DNA of 64,000 nucleotides, taken from Citrobacter rodentium NBRC 105723 = DSM 16636. GTDB lineage: Bacteria; Pseudomonadota; Gammaproteobacteria; Enterobacterales; Enterobacteriaceae. Of the stretch, positions 1-9,312 are shown one piece after another (the stretch's first letter is position 1; every line of letters starts with the position of its first letter). The stretch is taken from positions 4,526,001 through 4,590,000 of the forward strand of contig NZ_CP082833.1 of NCBI RefSeq assembly GCF_021278985.1. The letters are read 5' to 3'. The position numbers and the translations under genes were made by a program. The notes under the pieces were generated by a model. The model was not told the DNA's origin and did not search any database. It saw nothing but the letters and a program-made list of their open reading frames with translations.

Positions 1-576
1 GCCGAAGATTTGTGGCTTGCGAATAACAGCATGGGCAGCCATCTGCGTGAAACCCTGCTTTCACTGCCGGGCAGCAGCTGGGATAAAGAAGATTATCTCA
101 ACCTTATTGAGCAGCTGGATGAAGAAGGATTTGACGACTTTACCCGCGTGCGTGAACTGCTGGGGCTGGCGACCGGTCAGGATAACGGCTGGTATACCCT
201 GCGCATTGGCGAACTGAAAGCGATGCTGGCGCTGGCGGGCGGCGATCAGGAACAGGCGCTGATCTGGACCGAGTGGACGATGGAATTCAACACCTCCGTC
301 TTTACGCCGGAGCGTGCGAACTATTACCGTTGCCTGCAAACGTTGCTGCTGCTTTCACAGGAAGAAGAACGTGAACCGCTGCAGTATCTGAACGCCTTTG
401 TGCGGATGTACGGCGCGGATGCGGTAGAAGCGGCAAGCGCGGCGTTAAGCGGTGAAGCGCCCTTCTACGGCCTGCAGCCGGTGGACAGCGATCTCCAGGC
501 ATTCGCCGCACATCAGTCGCTGCTGAAAGCGTATGAAAAGCTCCAGCGCGCCAAAGCGGCATTCTGGTCAAAATAA
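1..576 (+). CDS. ycaO: YcaO, C-terminal part (5' end outside window)
   Basis: This is the last 191 codons of a gene that begins before the window; the reading frame is open from base 1. The product matches the helical, TPR-like C-terminal part of E. coli YcaO, the accessory factor for beta-methylthiolation of ribosomal protein S12 with RimO. The catalytic ATP-binding YcaO domain lies upstream and is not visible. It ends in FWSK at a TAA stop followed by a hairpin terminator. Position next to focA-pflBA is the normal enterobacterial order. Identification rests on recalled similarity and synteny. Confidence 0.95.
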   Translation, partial: AEDLWLANNSMGSHLRETLLSLPGSSWDKEDYLNLIEQLDEEGFDDFTRVRELLGLATGQDNGWYTLRIGELKAMLALAGGDQEQALIWTEWTMEFNTSVFTPERANYYRCLQTLLLLSQEEEREPLQYLNAFVRMYGADAVEAASAALSGEAPFYGLQPVDSDLQAFAAHQSLLKAYEKLQRAKAAFWSK

Positions 577-627
577 AGACAATTAACGTACTGACTGTAG
601 GCGTAAATAATTGTCTGGGCTATATTA

Positions 628-651
628 CGGGGCGCTTTTAGTGCCCCGTTT
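628..651 (+). terminator. Intrinsic terminator after ycaO
   Basis: A GC-rich hairpin, cggggc pairing with gccccg (628-633 with 643-648), is followed by a short T-rich run. It lies about 50 bases after the ycaO stop and separates it from focA transcription. Confidence 0.75.
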
Positions 652-981
652 CACTTATTTTTGCGCAGACAAAAATAGATGTAATGACAAGGTTAAATAT
701 TGGTAATTGTTATTACGGTGAATATCGTTAATTTGTTACTTTATTTGTTGATTACTCCATATTAATTAACTAACCGTTCCAGGCATGAAGGAAAATTTTC
801 AACTCATTTGCTAAAAATTAAAATTTATTTTTATCAAAATAATCAGTAAATTACGCCGAAATCGCATAAAAACCATGCGTATTGCGGGCCTATAAGCCAG
901 GCGAGATATGATCTGTATCAATTTCTCATCTATAATGCTTTGTTAGTATCTCGTCGCCGACTTAATAAAGAGAGAGTTAGT
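652..981 (+). promoter_or_regulatory. focA-pflB upstream control region with FNR-like site
   Basis: This AT-rich stretch has no gene. At 908-921 lies ATGAT-ctgt-ATCAA, nine of ten matches to the FNR consensus, and at 931-936 a perfect TATAAT -10 box. The bases from about 895 to 985 closely resemble the E. coli focA leader, where FNR, ArcA and IHF drive anaerobic expression. The position of the FNR-like site relative to the visible -10 box is unusually close, so the main start site may differ. The focA start codon GTG is preceded by a purine-rich gagag ribosome site. Confidence 0.6.
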
Positions 982-1839
982 GTGAAAGCTGACAACCCTT
1001 TTGATCTTTTACTCCCTGCTGCGATGGCCAAAGTGGCCGAAGAGGCAGGCGTCTATAAAGCAACGAAGCATCCGCTTAAGACTTTCTACCTGGCGATTAC
1101 CGCCGGTGTATTCATTTCAATCGCCTTTGTTTTCTATATCACTGCGACGACCGGCACGGGAACGATGCCCTTTGGTATGGCGAAACTGGTTGGCGGCATC
1201 TGCTTCTCTCTGGGGCTGATTCTGTGCGTGATCTGCGGCGCGGATCTCTTTACCTCAACCGTTCTGATTGTCGTTGCCAAAGCCAGCGGCCGCATTACCT
1301 GGGGTCAGTTAGCCAAAAACTGGCTTAACGTCTATTTCGGCAACCTGGTAGGTTGTCTGCTCTTTGTGCTATTAATGTGGCTTTCCGGCGAGTATATGAC
1401 CGCCAACGGCCAGTGGGGGCTTAACGTCCTGCAAACCGCCGACCACAAAATGCACCATACTTTTATTGAAGCCGTCTGTCTCGGTATCCTCGCTAACCTG
1501 ATGGTGTGCCTGGCCGTATGGATGAGCTACTCTGGCCGCAGCCTGATGGATAAAGCGTTCATCATGGTTTTACCGGTCGCCATGTTTGTCGCCAGCGGTT
1601 TTGAGCACAGTATCGCAAACATGTTTATGATTCCGATGGGTATTGTTGTCCGTGATTTCGCTACGCCGGAATTCTGGACCGCAGTCGGTTCCACTCCGGA
1701 AAATTTTTCTCACCTGACCGTGATGAGCTTCATCACTGATAACCTGATTCCGGTTACGATCGGTAACATTATCGGCGGCGGTTTACTGGTTGGGTTGACA
1801 TACTGGGTCATTTATCTGCGCGGCAACGATCATCACTAA
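982..1839 (+). CDS. focA: Formate channel FocA
   Basis: FocA is the pentameric inner-membrane channel that exports formate made by pyruvate formate-lyase and re-imports it at low pH. The GTG start at 982 gives 285 residues, the same as E. coli FocA, and the product begins MKADNPFDLL; an upstream start at 940 would add 14 residues not seen in the family. Six hydrophobic segments and the conserved GFEHSIANMF motif with the gating histidine (His209 in E. coli) are present. It is 57 bases upstream of pflB and is normally co-transcribed with it. Confidence 0.98.
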   Translation: MKADNPFDLLLPAAMAKVAEEAGVYKATKHPLKTFYLAITAGVFISIAFVFYITATTGTGTMPFGMAKLVGGICFSLGLILCVICGADLFTSTVLIVVAKASGRITWGQLAKNWLNVYFGNLVGCLLFVLLMWLSGEYMTANGQWGLNVLQTADHKMHHTFIEAVCLGILANLMVCLAVWMSYSGRSLMDKAFIMVLPVAMFVASGFEHSIANMFMIPMGIVVRDFATPEFWTAVGSTPENFSHLTVMSFITDNLIPVTIGNIIGGGLLVGLTYWVIYLRGNDHH

Positions 1840-1896
1840 TCCTGATGTTTGCACTGCGCAGTAAATAAAAAATCCACTTAAGAAGGTAGGTGTTAC

Positions 1897-4179
1897 ATGT
1901 CCGAGCTTAATGAAAAGTTAGCCACAGCCTGGGAAGGTTTTACCAAAGGTGACTGGCAGAATGAAGTAAACGTCCGTGACTTCATCCAGAAAAACTACAC
2001 TCCGTATGAGGGTGACGAGTCCTTCCTGGCTGGCGCTACTGAAGCAACCACAACTCTGTGGGACAGCGTAATGGAAGGCGTTAAACAGGAAAACCGCACT
2101 CACGCGCCTGTTGACTTTGACACCTCTGTTGCTTCTACCATCACTTCTCACGACGCTGGCTACATCAACAAAGCGCTCGAGAAAATCGTTGGTCTGCAGA
2201 CTGAAGCTCCGCTGAAACGTGCGATCATCCCGTTCGGCGGCATCAAAATGGTTGAAGGTTCCTGCAAAGCGTACAATCGCGAGCTGGACCCTATGCTGAA
2301 AAAAATCTTCACTGAATACCGTAAAACCCACAACCAGGGTGTATTCGATGTTTATACTCCGGACATCCTGCGCTGCCGTAAATCCGGCGTCCTGACCGGT
2401 CTGCCAGATGCCTATGGTCGTGGTCGTATCATCGGTGACTACCGTCGCGTTGCGCTGTACGGTATCGACTACCTGATGAAAGACAAATTCGCACAGTTTA
2501 CCTCTCTGCAGTCTGACCTGGAGAACGGCGTAAACCTGGAAGCGACTATCCGTCTGCGTGAAGAAATCGCTGAACAGCACCGCGCGCTGGGTCAGATCAA
2601 AGAGATGGCGGCGAAATACGGCTGCGATATCTCCGGTCCGGCGACTAACGCTCAGGAAGCCATCCAGTGGACCTACTTCGGTTACCTGGCTGCCGTTAAG
2701 TCTCAGAACGGCGCGGCAATGTCCTTCGGTCGTGTATCCACCTTCCTGGATGCCTACATCGAACGTGACCTGAAAGCGGGCAAAATCACTGAACAAGACG
2801 CTCAGGAAATGATTGACCACCTGGTCATGAAACTGCGTATGGTTCGCTTCCTGCGTACTCCGGAATACGATGAGCTGTTCTCTGGTGACCCGATCTGGGC
2901 AACAGAATCTATCGGCGGTATGGGCGTTGACGGCCGTACTCTGGTGACCAAAAACAGCTTCCGCTTCCTGAACACCCTGTACACTATGGGTCCTTCTCCG
3001 GAGCCGAACATCACCGTTCTGTGGTCTGAAAAACTGCCGCTGAACTTCAAGAAATTCGCCGCTAAAGTGTCCATCGACACCTCTTCTCTGCAGTACGAGA
3101 ACGATGACCTGATGCGTCCGGACTTCAACAACGACGACTACGCTATCGCCTGCTGCGTAAGCCCGATGGTTGTTGGTAAACAAATGCAGTTCTTCGGTGC
3201 GCGTGCAAACCTGGCGAAAACCATGCTGTACGCAATCAACGGTGGCGTTGATGAAAAACTGAAAATGCAGGTTGGTCCGAAATCTGAACCGATCAAAGGC
3301 GACGTTCTGAACTTCGATGAAGTAATGGAGCGTATGGATCACTTCATGGACTGGCTGGCTAAGCAGTACGTCACCGCACTGAACGTTATCCACTACATGC
3401 ACGACAAGTACAGCTACGAAGCCTCGCTGATGGCGCTGCACGATCGTGACGTTATCCGTACTATGGCGTGTGGCATCGCGGGTCTGTCCGTTGCTGCCGA
3501 CTCCCTGTCTGCTATCAAATATGCGAAAGTTAAGCCGATTCGTGACGAAGACGGTCTGGCTGTCGACTTCGAAATTGAAGGCGAATATCCGCAGTTTGGT
3601 AACAACGACGCTCGCGTCGACGACATGGCGGTTGACCTGGTAGAACGTTTCATGAAGAAAATTCAGAAACTCACTACCTACCGTAACGCTATCCCGACTC
3701 AGTCTGTTCTGACCATCACCTCTAACGTTGTGTATGGTAAGAAAACCGGTAATACCCCGGATGGTCGTCGTGCTGGCGCGCCGTTCGGACCAGGTGCTAA
3801 CCCGATGCACGGTCGTGACCAGAAAGGTGCTGTCGCCTCTCTGACCTCCGTTGCAAAACTGCCGTTCGCTTACGCTAAAGATGGTATCTCTTACACCTTC
3901 TCTATCGTGCCGAACGCGCTGGGTAAAGACGACGAAGTGCGTAAGACTAACCTGGCGGGCCTGATGGATGGTTACTTCCATCACGAAGCGTCCATCGAAG
4001 GCGGTCAGCACCTGAACGTGAACGTCATGAACCGCGAAATGCTGCTGGATGCGATGGAACATCCGGAAAAATATCCGCAGCTGACCATTCGTGTATCGGG
4101 TTACGCAGTACGTTTTAACTCCCTGACGAAAGAACAGCAGCAGGACGTTATCACCCGTACTTTCACTCAGACCATGTAA
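1897..4179 (+). CDS. pflB: Pyruvate formate-lyase (formate C-acetyltransferase)
   Basis: PflB cleaves pyruvate with CoA to acetyl-CoA and formate by a glycyl-radical mechanism in anaerobic cytoplasm. The product has 760 residues like E. coli PflB. The adjacent catalytic cysteines sit in ACCVSP (Cys418/Cys419 in the usual numbering) and the radical glycine in VSGYAVRF near the C-terminus (Gly734). A strong ribosome site, aggtaggtg, precedes the ATG. Codon use is strongly biased, as expected for an abundant enzyme. The activase gene pflA follows after a terminator. Confidence 0.99.
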   Translation: MSELNEKLATAWEGFTKGDWQNEVNVRDFIQKNYTPYEGDESFLAGATEATTTLWDSVMEGVKQENRTHAPVDFDTSVASTITSHDAGYINKALEKIVGLQTEAPLKRAIIPFGGIKMVEGSCKAYNRELDPMLKKIFTEYRKTHNQGVFDVYTPDILRCRKSGVLTGLPDAYGRGRIIGDYRRVALYGIDYLMKDKFAQFTSLQSDLENGVNLEATIRLREEIAEQHRALGQIKEMAAKYGCDISGPATNAQEAIQWTYFGYLAAVKSQNGAAMSFGRVSTFLDAYIERDLKAGKITEQDAQEMIDHLVMKLRMVRFLRTPEYDELFSGDPIWATESIGGMGVDGRTLVTKNSFRFLNTLYTMGPSPEPNITVLWSEKLPLNFKKFAAKVSIDTSSLQYENDDLMRPDFNNDDYAIACCVSPMVVGKQMQFFGARANLAKTMLYAINGGVDEKLKMQVGPKSEPIKGDVLNFDEVMERMDHFMDWLAKQYVTALNVIHYMHDKYSYEASLMALHDRDVIRTMACGIAGLSVAADSLSAIKYAKVKPIRDEDGLAVDFEIEGEYPQFGNNDARVDDMAVDLVERFMKKIQKLTTYRNAIPTQSVLTITSNVVYGKKTGNTPDGRRAGAPFGPGANPMHGRDQKGAVASLTSVAKLPFAYAKDGISYTFSIVPNALGKDDEVRKTNLAGLMDGYFHHEASIEGGQHLNVNVMNREMLLDAMEHPEKYPQLTIRVSGYAVRFNSLTKEQQQDVITRTFTQTM

Positions 4180-4207
4180 TTCCCTGTCTGACTGAAAAAG
4201 CGTAGAA

Positions 4208-4237
4208 TAAAGGCTCCACGTAAGTGGGGCCTTTTTA
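4208..4237 (+). terminator. Intrinsic terminator after pflB
   Basis: The stem is aaaggc-t-ccac pairing with gtgg-g-gccttt, with a four-base loop and a T run. It lies between pflB and pflA and would let pflA be expressed below pflB, in line with a catalytic amount of activase. Confidence 0.8.
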
Positions 4238-4370
4238 GCAAGTAGCCCGCCCTCACAGCCTGGTTTGTCAGCTATCTATACTTAGGGTATCTGCCAAAAC
4301 AGACTCGACACAGCCCATGAGCTGTGCGCCAACACGGCCCCGGATGGGCCACATCTGGAGAAACACCGCA

Positions 4371-5111
4371 ATGTCAGTTATTGGTCGCATTCACTCCTTT
4401 GAATCCTGTGGCACCGTTGACGGTCCGGGCATTCGCTTTATTACCTTCTTCCAGGGCTGCCTGATGCGCTGCCTGTATTGCCATAACCGCGATACGTGGG
4501 ATACCCACGGCGGCAAAGAGGTCACCGTTGAAGAACTAATGAAAGAGGTTGTGACCTATCGCCACTTTATGAATGCTTCCGGCGGCGGCGTAACCGCTTC
4601 CGGCGGCGAAGCGATTCTGCAGGCGGAATTTGTTCGCGACTGGTTCCGCGCCTGTAAAAAAGAGGGTATCCATACCTGCCTGGATACCAACGGCTTTGTG
4701 CGCCGTTACGACCCGGTAATCGACGAACTGCTGGAAGTGACCGACCTGGTCATGCTTGATCTGAAGCAGATGAACGACGAGATCCACCAGCATCTGGTTG
4801 GCGTCTCCAACCACCGTACGCTGGAATTCGCCCAGTATCTGGCGAAGAAAAACGTCAACGTCTGGATCCGCTATGTCGTTGTGCCGGGATGGTCAGATGA
4901 TGACGATTCCGCACATCGCCTGGGCGAATTTACCCGCGATATGGGCAACGTCGAGAAAATCGAACTGCTGCCCTACCACGAGTTAGGCAAGCATAAATGG
5001 GTAGCGATGGGCGAAGAGTACAAGCTCGATGGCGTGAAGCCGCCGAAAAAAGAGACCATGGAACGCGTGAAGGGAATTCTGGAGCAGTACGGTCATAAAG
5101 TGATGTATTAA
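4371..5111 (+). CDS. pflA: Pyruvate formate-lyase activating enzyme
   Basis: PflA is a radical SAM enzyme that abstracts hydrogen from the PflB radical glycine. The cysteines of the CX3CX2C cluster motif are at residues 30, 34 and 37 (GCLMRCLYC). The start at 4371 gives MSVIGRIHSF and 246 residues, identical in length to E. coli PflA; the longer frame from 4317 adds 18 residues that do not belong to the family. The following hairpin at 5119-5138 ends the unit. Confidence 0.98.
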   Translation: MSVIGRIHSFESCGTVDGPGIRFITFFQGCLMRCLYCHNRDTWDTHGGKEVTVEELMKEVVTYRHFMNASGGGVTASGGEAILQAEFVRDWFRACKKEGIHTCLDTNGFVRRYDPVIDELLEVTDLVMLDLKQMNDEIHQHLVGVSNHRTLEFAQYLAKKNVNVWIRYVVVPGWSDDDDSAHRLGEFTRDMGNVEKIELLPYHELGKHKWVAMGEEYKLDGVKPPKKETMERVKGILEQYGHKVMY

Positions 5112-5118
5112 TTTAGAG

Positions 5119-5145
5119 CGGCTGCATATGAGCAGCCGTTTTGTT
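5119..5145 (+). terminator. Intrinsic terminator after pflA
   Basis: A seven-base-pair stem, cggctgc with gcagccg (5119-5125 with 5132-5138), is followed by ttttgtt. Confidence 0.75.
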
Positions 5146-5177
5146 ATCTGCCATCATTAACCAGGGAAGGACGTGCT

Positions 5178-5969
5178 ATGCGTTTATTACTATCAGGAAT
5201 ACTCCTTTTCTCAGCGCAGTGCGCGAATGCTGCCAATTCTTGCGATATCAACGCTATCGTTCAACACGCCTGGCCGGATGCCACGCCAACAACGGATGGC
5301 TTCACCATCCGCGACAGGCAGATCATTACGATCTCTAACGCCTCGCCGCAGCGCGCTATCTGCCGCGTCTGGCCCGCCAGACCGGAACTGACGCTGGCCG
5401 CCGTTCCGCTGATGTCGAATGAACAAACGGATTACGACCACACCGGCGATCTGGAACTACTGGTGCTGGATTCCGCTACGCTGGCGGTGAGGCAGCGATT
5501 GCATCTCCCCAACCGTATGAGCGATGATGCCTTTCGCATCACCAGACTCACCCTTGATACCGCACGCTGGAAAGTCACTCCCGACCAGATCGCGTTTGGC
5601 CTGCATATCGTTCGTGACGGTAGCTCGCGCGTTAACCCTTTTCGCGAGGATGCACTCTCCCTGTACGTGATCGAAAATAATCAGCTGCGTACTCTGCTTC
5701 CAGGGATCATTCTGGAAGATAACAGCGGCGAATGGGACGGGACGTGCGCAGGCGAGTTTAATGATATAAAACGCACCCTTGCTATAGGCACCTCTTCCCA
5801 CAAGGGTTATGCCGATATTCGCGTCAGTGAAAAAAGCGTGGCATCCACGGCTTATATTGACGGCAACGGTGAATGCACCGCGAAGGATAAACCGGGAAAA
5901 GCCAGCTGGACCTTACGCTATGATGGCAACCAATACGTCGTCCCGAAAAATCTGGCGCCAATTGAATAG
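5178..5969 (+). CDS. Secreted protein of unknown function
   Basis: The 263-residue product starts with a clear Sec signal peptide: MR, a hydrophobic stretch, then a probable cut after CANA near residue 18. The mature part has six cysteines, consistent with disulfides in the periplasm. I do not recognise a family. A ribosome site, gggaagg, lies before the ATG. The gene sits between the pflA terminator and a convergent RpiR-type regulator only five bases away, so it is probably its own transcription unit. It is absent from this position in E. coli K-12. Confidence 0.75.
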   Translation: MRLLLSGILLFSAQCANAANSCDINAIVQHAWPDATPTTDGFTIRDRQIITISNASPQRAICRVWPARPELTLAAVPLMSNEQTDYDHTGDLELLVLDSATLAVRQRLHLPNRMSDDAFRITRLTLDTARWKVTPDQIAFGLHIVRDGSSRVNPFREDALSLYVIENNQLRTLLPGIILEDNSGEWDGTCAGEFNDIKRTLAIGTSSHKGYADIRVSEKSVASTAYIDGNGECTAKDKPGKASWTLRYDGNQYVVPKNLAPIE

Positions 5970-5974
5970 CAGGG

Positions 5975-6823
5975 CTAAGACATAAAATATTCCGACAGCT
6001 TGCTGGCCACGCTCTCGATCGAGAAAATACTCTTCTGATGTGCTTTACGGCACTCAGCATAGCGCTCATCCTGCTCTTCCAGCGCGTTCAGCAAGCGGTC
6101 GGCGACCATCATCGCCCCGGCGATCTCCGCAAAGCCAAACTCCCCTTCTCCTTTCAGCGCCACGGCCGCCTGCAGGTTCCAGTCTGAGAGCCGACTGAGC
6201 GGCGCAAAGGTGCCGCGCGTCAGGGATAAAATACGCGCGCCGTGCTGTTTCGCCAGCGCCAGCGCCTGCATCATATCCGCCGAGGTCTGCTCAGTATGCA
6301 CCACAATCACCCCCTGACTCTGCGGCTCCAGCATTACCGATGAGGTAGTGAGATAAAAACGATCGACGAAGCTCGCAGATTTTCCCATTTTTATCAGGTT
6401 CATCTGCAGGAACAGCGCAACGGGAACAGCCGTACCCACGGCATAAATCGCTACATTATTGACCTGGTTGAGCCAGGCGGCGGCGGCCTGCAGTTCCTGA
6501 CTGTTGATGATGGCGTAGCTGTCGCGAATACTGGTCACCACGTCCGCAATCTCTTCATTTCCCTGCGCTTCCGGACGTGCGGCCCCCTGCTCCAGCGCCA
6601 GCGCGGTTCTGAAATCAGAAAAACCCTTAAAACCAAACGCCCGGCAAAAACGGGTGATGCTTCCTTCGCTGGTTTCAATGGAATCCGCCAGCTCGGTGAT
6701 AGTGTGCCGCATCACAAAATCAGGATTTTCAGTGACAAAGCGGCCGACTTTTTCCAGGATCGGGCTAAGCCCGGCAACTTCATTTCTGATATTTATCAGC
6801 AGGTTAGCATTAATCTGACTCAT
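5975..6823 (-). CDS. RpiR-family transcriptional regulator (HTH plus SIS domain)
   Basis: The 282-residue protein has an N-terminal RpiR helix-turn-helix (about residues 1-77, including ITELADSIETSEGSITRFCRAFGFKGFSDF-type motif segments) and a C-terminal SIS sugar-phosphate-binding domain (about 120-250). Family members usually sense phosphosugars. It is divergent from the PTS-transketolase operon starting at 6944, and the 120-base AT-rich gap is the likely shared control region. I infer that it regulates that operon in response to the imported sugar phosphate. Confidence 0.88.
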   Translation of the reverse strand: MSQINANLLINIRNEVAGLSPILEKVGRFVTENPDFVMRHTITELADSIETSEGSITRFCRAFGFKGFSDFRTALALEQGAARPEAQGNEEIADVVTSIRDSYAIINSQELQAAAAWLNQVNNVAIYAVGTAVPVALFLQMNLIKMGKSASFVDRFYLTTSSVMLEPQSQGVIVVHTEQTSADMMQALALAKQHGARILSLTRGTFAPLSRLSDWNLQAAVALKGEGEFGFAEIAGAMMVADRLLNALEEQDERYAECRKAHQKSIFSIESVASKLSEYFMS

Positions 6824-6943
6824 TTTTCGCCTTTTTGCTCAAAATGCAAACACAATCACATCTTTCTGTCCTGGTTACGATAATAATTTTTTTCCAAAAA
6901 TGAACAACAAAAATAATTATTTTTACAAAACAGGAGAAAATTG
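6824..6943. promoter_or_regulatory. Divergent control region, RpiR regulator and PTS operon
   Basis: The 120-base gap between divergent starts is strongly AT-rich from about 6880 to 6932 and would hold both promoters and the regulator's operator. An aggag ribosome site at 6932-6936 favours the ATG at 6944 over the in-frame TTG at 6941 for the first PTS gene. No single operator can be assigned by eye. Confidence 0.5.
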
Positions 6944-7219
6944 ATGAAAGGTCTTATCGTCTGTCGTACCGGCATGGGCAGTTCCTTAATGCTCAAAATC
7001 AAAGCGCAAAAAATTATCGATAAGCACGGCTGGGATATCGAACTGGAACACGACGTGCTTTCCGGGCTTGCCACGTGGCAGGGAATTGACTTTGTTCTCA
7101 CTATGCGCGACCTCACCGATGAAATCGAAGCCGCCGGCTTCAAAGCCATCGGCATTACCGACCTGATGAATAGCGAAGAAATGGAAACCGCGCTCATCAG
7201 CGTCATTCAGGGCAACTAA
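6944..7219 (+). CDS. PTS IIB component, ascorbate (UlaB) type
   Basis: This small cytoplasmic phosphocarrier has 91 residues. The phosphorylated cysteine is Cys7 in IVCRTGMGSS, the typical P-loop of lactose/ascorbate-type IIB proteins. It would pass phosphate from IIA (10275-10718) to the sugar carried by the IIC at 7237. It is the first gene of the operon, 17 bases before the IIC gene. The sugar is unknown. Confidence 0.88.
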   Translation: MKGLIVCRTGMGSSLMLKIKAQKIIDKHGWDIELEHDVLSGLATWQGIDFVLTMRDLTDEIEAAGFKAIGITDLMNSEEMETALISVIQGN

Positions 7220-7236
7220 ACTCTCCCGGAGGCAAT

Positions 7237-8502
7237 ATGGATCTCCTCAGGTTTATTGTATTCGACATTCTGGGTGTAACCCCACTTTTAGTTGGCTTTA
7301 TTGCACTTATTGGCCTGCTTATCCAGCGTAAGCCGATTGAGAAAGTGCTGTCCGGCACGTTTAAAACCATCGTCGGCTTTCTGGTTTTTGCCGGCGGCGC
7401 AGGCCTGGCGGTCACCTCGCTGGGCAATTTCCAGACTCTGTTCAGCGATGGTTTCGGCCTGAAGGGAGTCATGCCGCTGGCCGAAGCATTGACCGGTCTG
7501 GCGCAAACCAAATTTGCCATGTGCGTCTCGTTAATAATGGTCATTGGTTTTGGCTGGAATCTGGTTTTCGCCCGCTTTACCCCGTTCAAATATATCTTTT
7601 TAACCGGTCAGCATAATTTGTATTTATCCGCCCTGCTCACCGTCACGCTGAAGGCGCTGGGCTATAGCGACGGCGTCACGATTATCGTCGGCTCGGTGCT
7701 CCTCGGCCTGGCGGCCTGTATTTACCCTGCTATCGCCCAGCCGTGGATGCGAAAAATCACCGGCAACGATGAGATCGCCATGGGCCACTACGTCACGCTG
7801 GCTTACGCGGCTTCCGGCTGGATTGGCGCAAAGGTGGGCGACCCAAAGGAGTCAACCGAAAAGCTCAACCTGCCGGGGTGGCTGGGGATTTTTAAAGACT
7901 ATATCGTCTCGGTCTCTATTTCAGTCAGCATTTTCTATTACATCGCCGCGCTGGCCGCCGGTAAAACCGCTGTCTCCGTCGTGGCGGGAGGGATGCACTG
8001 GCTGGTCTATCCGCTGTTCCAGTCGCTGACCTTCACCGCTTCGCTCTACATCATCATTACCGGGGTGCGCTTGCTGCTGTCGGAAATCGTCCCTGCCTTT
8101 CTCGGCATCTCGGAGAAATTTATCCCGAATGCGAAACCGGCCCTCGACTGTCCGGTCGTCTTCCCCTATGCGCCGACCGCCACCGTACTCGGCTTCATAT
8201 CCTCGTTTATCGGCGGGCTGGTGGTAATGGGCGTGCTTGCGCTGATTGGCCAGACGGTGATTATTCCGGTCGCCATTCCCTATTTCTTTATTGGCGCCAC
8301 CGCCGCGGTCTTCGGTAACGCCTCGGGCGGCTGGAAGGGCGCTATCGCCGGGAGCTTTATTACCGGCATTCTTATCGGCATCGGACCCGCGCTGATTTAT
8401 CCCATCATGGAGTCCGTGGGCCTCTCAGGCACCAGCTTCCCGGAAACCGACTTTGTCGCCCTTGGGCTTGTTGTCTACTACATCGGCAAAATGCTGCCCT
8501 GA
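7237..8502 (+). CDS. PTS IIC permease, ascorbate (UlaA/SgaT) type
   Basis: The 421-residue polytopic inner-membrane protein has about ten or more hydrophobic segments and glycine-rich loops such as FGNASGGWKGAIAG, typical of UlaA-like permeases. It is preceded by IIB and followed by two transketolase-subunit genes, so the imported sugar is likely handed to transketolase chemistry. Ascorbate itself is unlikely, because no UlaD/E/F/G-type genes are present. A cggagg ribosome site precedes the ATG. Confidence 0.88.
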   Translation: MDLLRFIVFDILGVTPLLVGFIALIGLLIQRKPIEKVLSGTFKTIVGFLVFAGGAGLAVTSLGNFQTLFSDGFGLKGVMPLAEALTGLAQTKFAMCVSLIMVIGFGWNLVFARFTPFKYIFLTGQHNLYLSALLTVTLKALGYSDGVTIIVGSVLLGLAACIYPAIAQPWMRKITGNDEIAMGHYVTLAYAASGWIGAKVGDPKESTEKLNLPGWLGIFKDYIVSVSISVSIFYYIAALAAGKTAVSVVAGGMHWLVYPLFQSLTFTASLYIIITGVRLLLSEIVPAFLGISEKFIPNAKPALDCPVVFPYAPTATVLGFISSFIGGLVVMGVLALIGQTVIIPVAIPYFFIGATAAVFGNASGGWKGAIAGSFITGILIGIGPALIYPIMESVGLSGTSFPETDFVALGLVVYYIGKMLP

Positions 8503-8514
8503 TAAGGAATGAAC

Positions 8515-9312
8515 ATGAACATCGAGCAACTAAAATCCCGTGCGCTGGCGGCCCGCCGCGATATCGTGACCATGATTTATGAATCGGGGCTCGGCCATCC
8601 CGGCGGCGCACTCTCCATTATTGACGTCCTGACCTGGATCTATCACCAGGAGGTTGACCTGAACGCCTCGCCGCGCGCCAGGGTGGTGATGAGTAAAGGC
8701 CATGCGGTAGCCGCCCAGTACGCCATGCTCTACCAGAAGGGCAACATCGCGCGCAGCGAGTTCAGCACTTTTCGGCAGATCAACTCACGTCTGCAGGGTC
8801 ATCCCAGCGTGAAGTCGCTGCCAGAGGTGGACGCCACTACCGGTTTACTGGGACAAGGACTCTCCATCGCGCTGGGGATGGCAGCGGCGAAGAAGCGCGC
8901 AAAGGATCCGCATCGCGTCTTCGCGATTCTTGGCGACGGCGAAATGCACGAGGGGCAAGTTTGGGAGTCGCTACAGCAGGCCAGCCATATGAAGCTGGAC
9001 AACCTGGTGGCGGTGATCGACTACAACGGCTTCTCCTCACACGATCCGGTCAACGAGGTGATTAATCTTGAGCCGCTGGCCGATAAAATCCGCAGCTTCG
9101 GCTGGCACGTGCTGGAAATGCAAAACGGCAATGATATGCACCAGGTTGCCGACACGCTGATGCTCTCCCGTCACCTGAAAGGCAGCCCCGTGGCAATCGT
9201 CGCCCACACCACCAAAGGCTGCGGCGTCAGCTATATGGAAAACAACGGCGAGTGGCATTCCAAAACGCCCAGTGCAGAACAGTATCAGCAGGCAATGGAG
9301 GAACTTCAGTAA
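8515..9312 (+). CDS. Transketolase, N-terminal (TPP-binding) subunit
   Basis: The 265-residue product holds the thiamine diphosphate half of transketolase: GLGHPGGALS near the N-terminus and the GDG...N cofactor motif (GDGEMHEGQVWE and the downstream DYNG). ATG at 8515 is preferred because aagga at 8504-8508 is well spaced from it, whereas ATG at 8509 abuts that site. The stop codon overlaps the start of the C-terminal subunit gene by one base, implying coupled translation. It acts with the next gene product as a split enzyme moving two-carbon ketol units. Confidence 0.92.
   Translation: MNIEQLKSRALAARRDIVTMIYESGLGHPGGALSIIDVLTWIYHQEVDLNASPRARVVMSKGHAVAAQYAMLYQKGNIARSEFSTFRQINSRLQGHPSVKSLPEVDATTGLLGQGLSIALGMAAAKKRAKDPHRVFAILGDGEMHEGQVWESLQQASHMKLDNLVAVIDYNGFSSHDPVNEVINLEPLADKIRSFGWHVLEMQNGNDMHQVADTLMLSRHLKGSPVAIVAHTTKGCGVSYMENNGEWHSKTPSAEQYQQAMEELQ

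Noticed and set aside
1918..4062. 714-codon open frame on the minus strand inside pflB
   Set aside because: It is the antisense shadow of a highly biased, GC-rich gene; the plus-strand product is a full-length PflB.
4317..4370. Upstream 18-codon extension of pflA
   Set aside because: The family starts at MSVIGRIHSF and a better-placed purine-rich site precedes the ATG at 4371.
9252..9311. Upstream extension of the transketolase C-terminal subunit
   Set aside because: It reads through the end of the N-terminal subunit gene in another frame; the TAATG overlap fixes the start at 9312.
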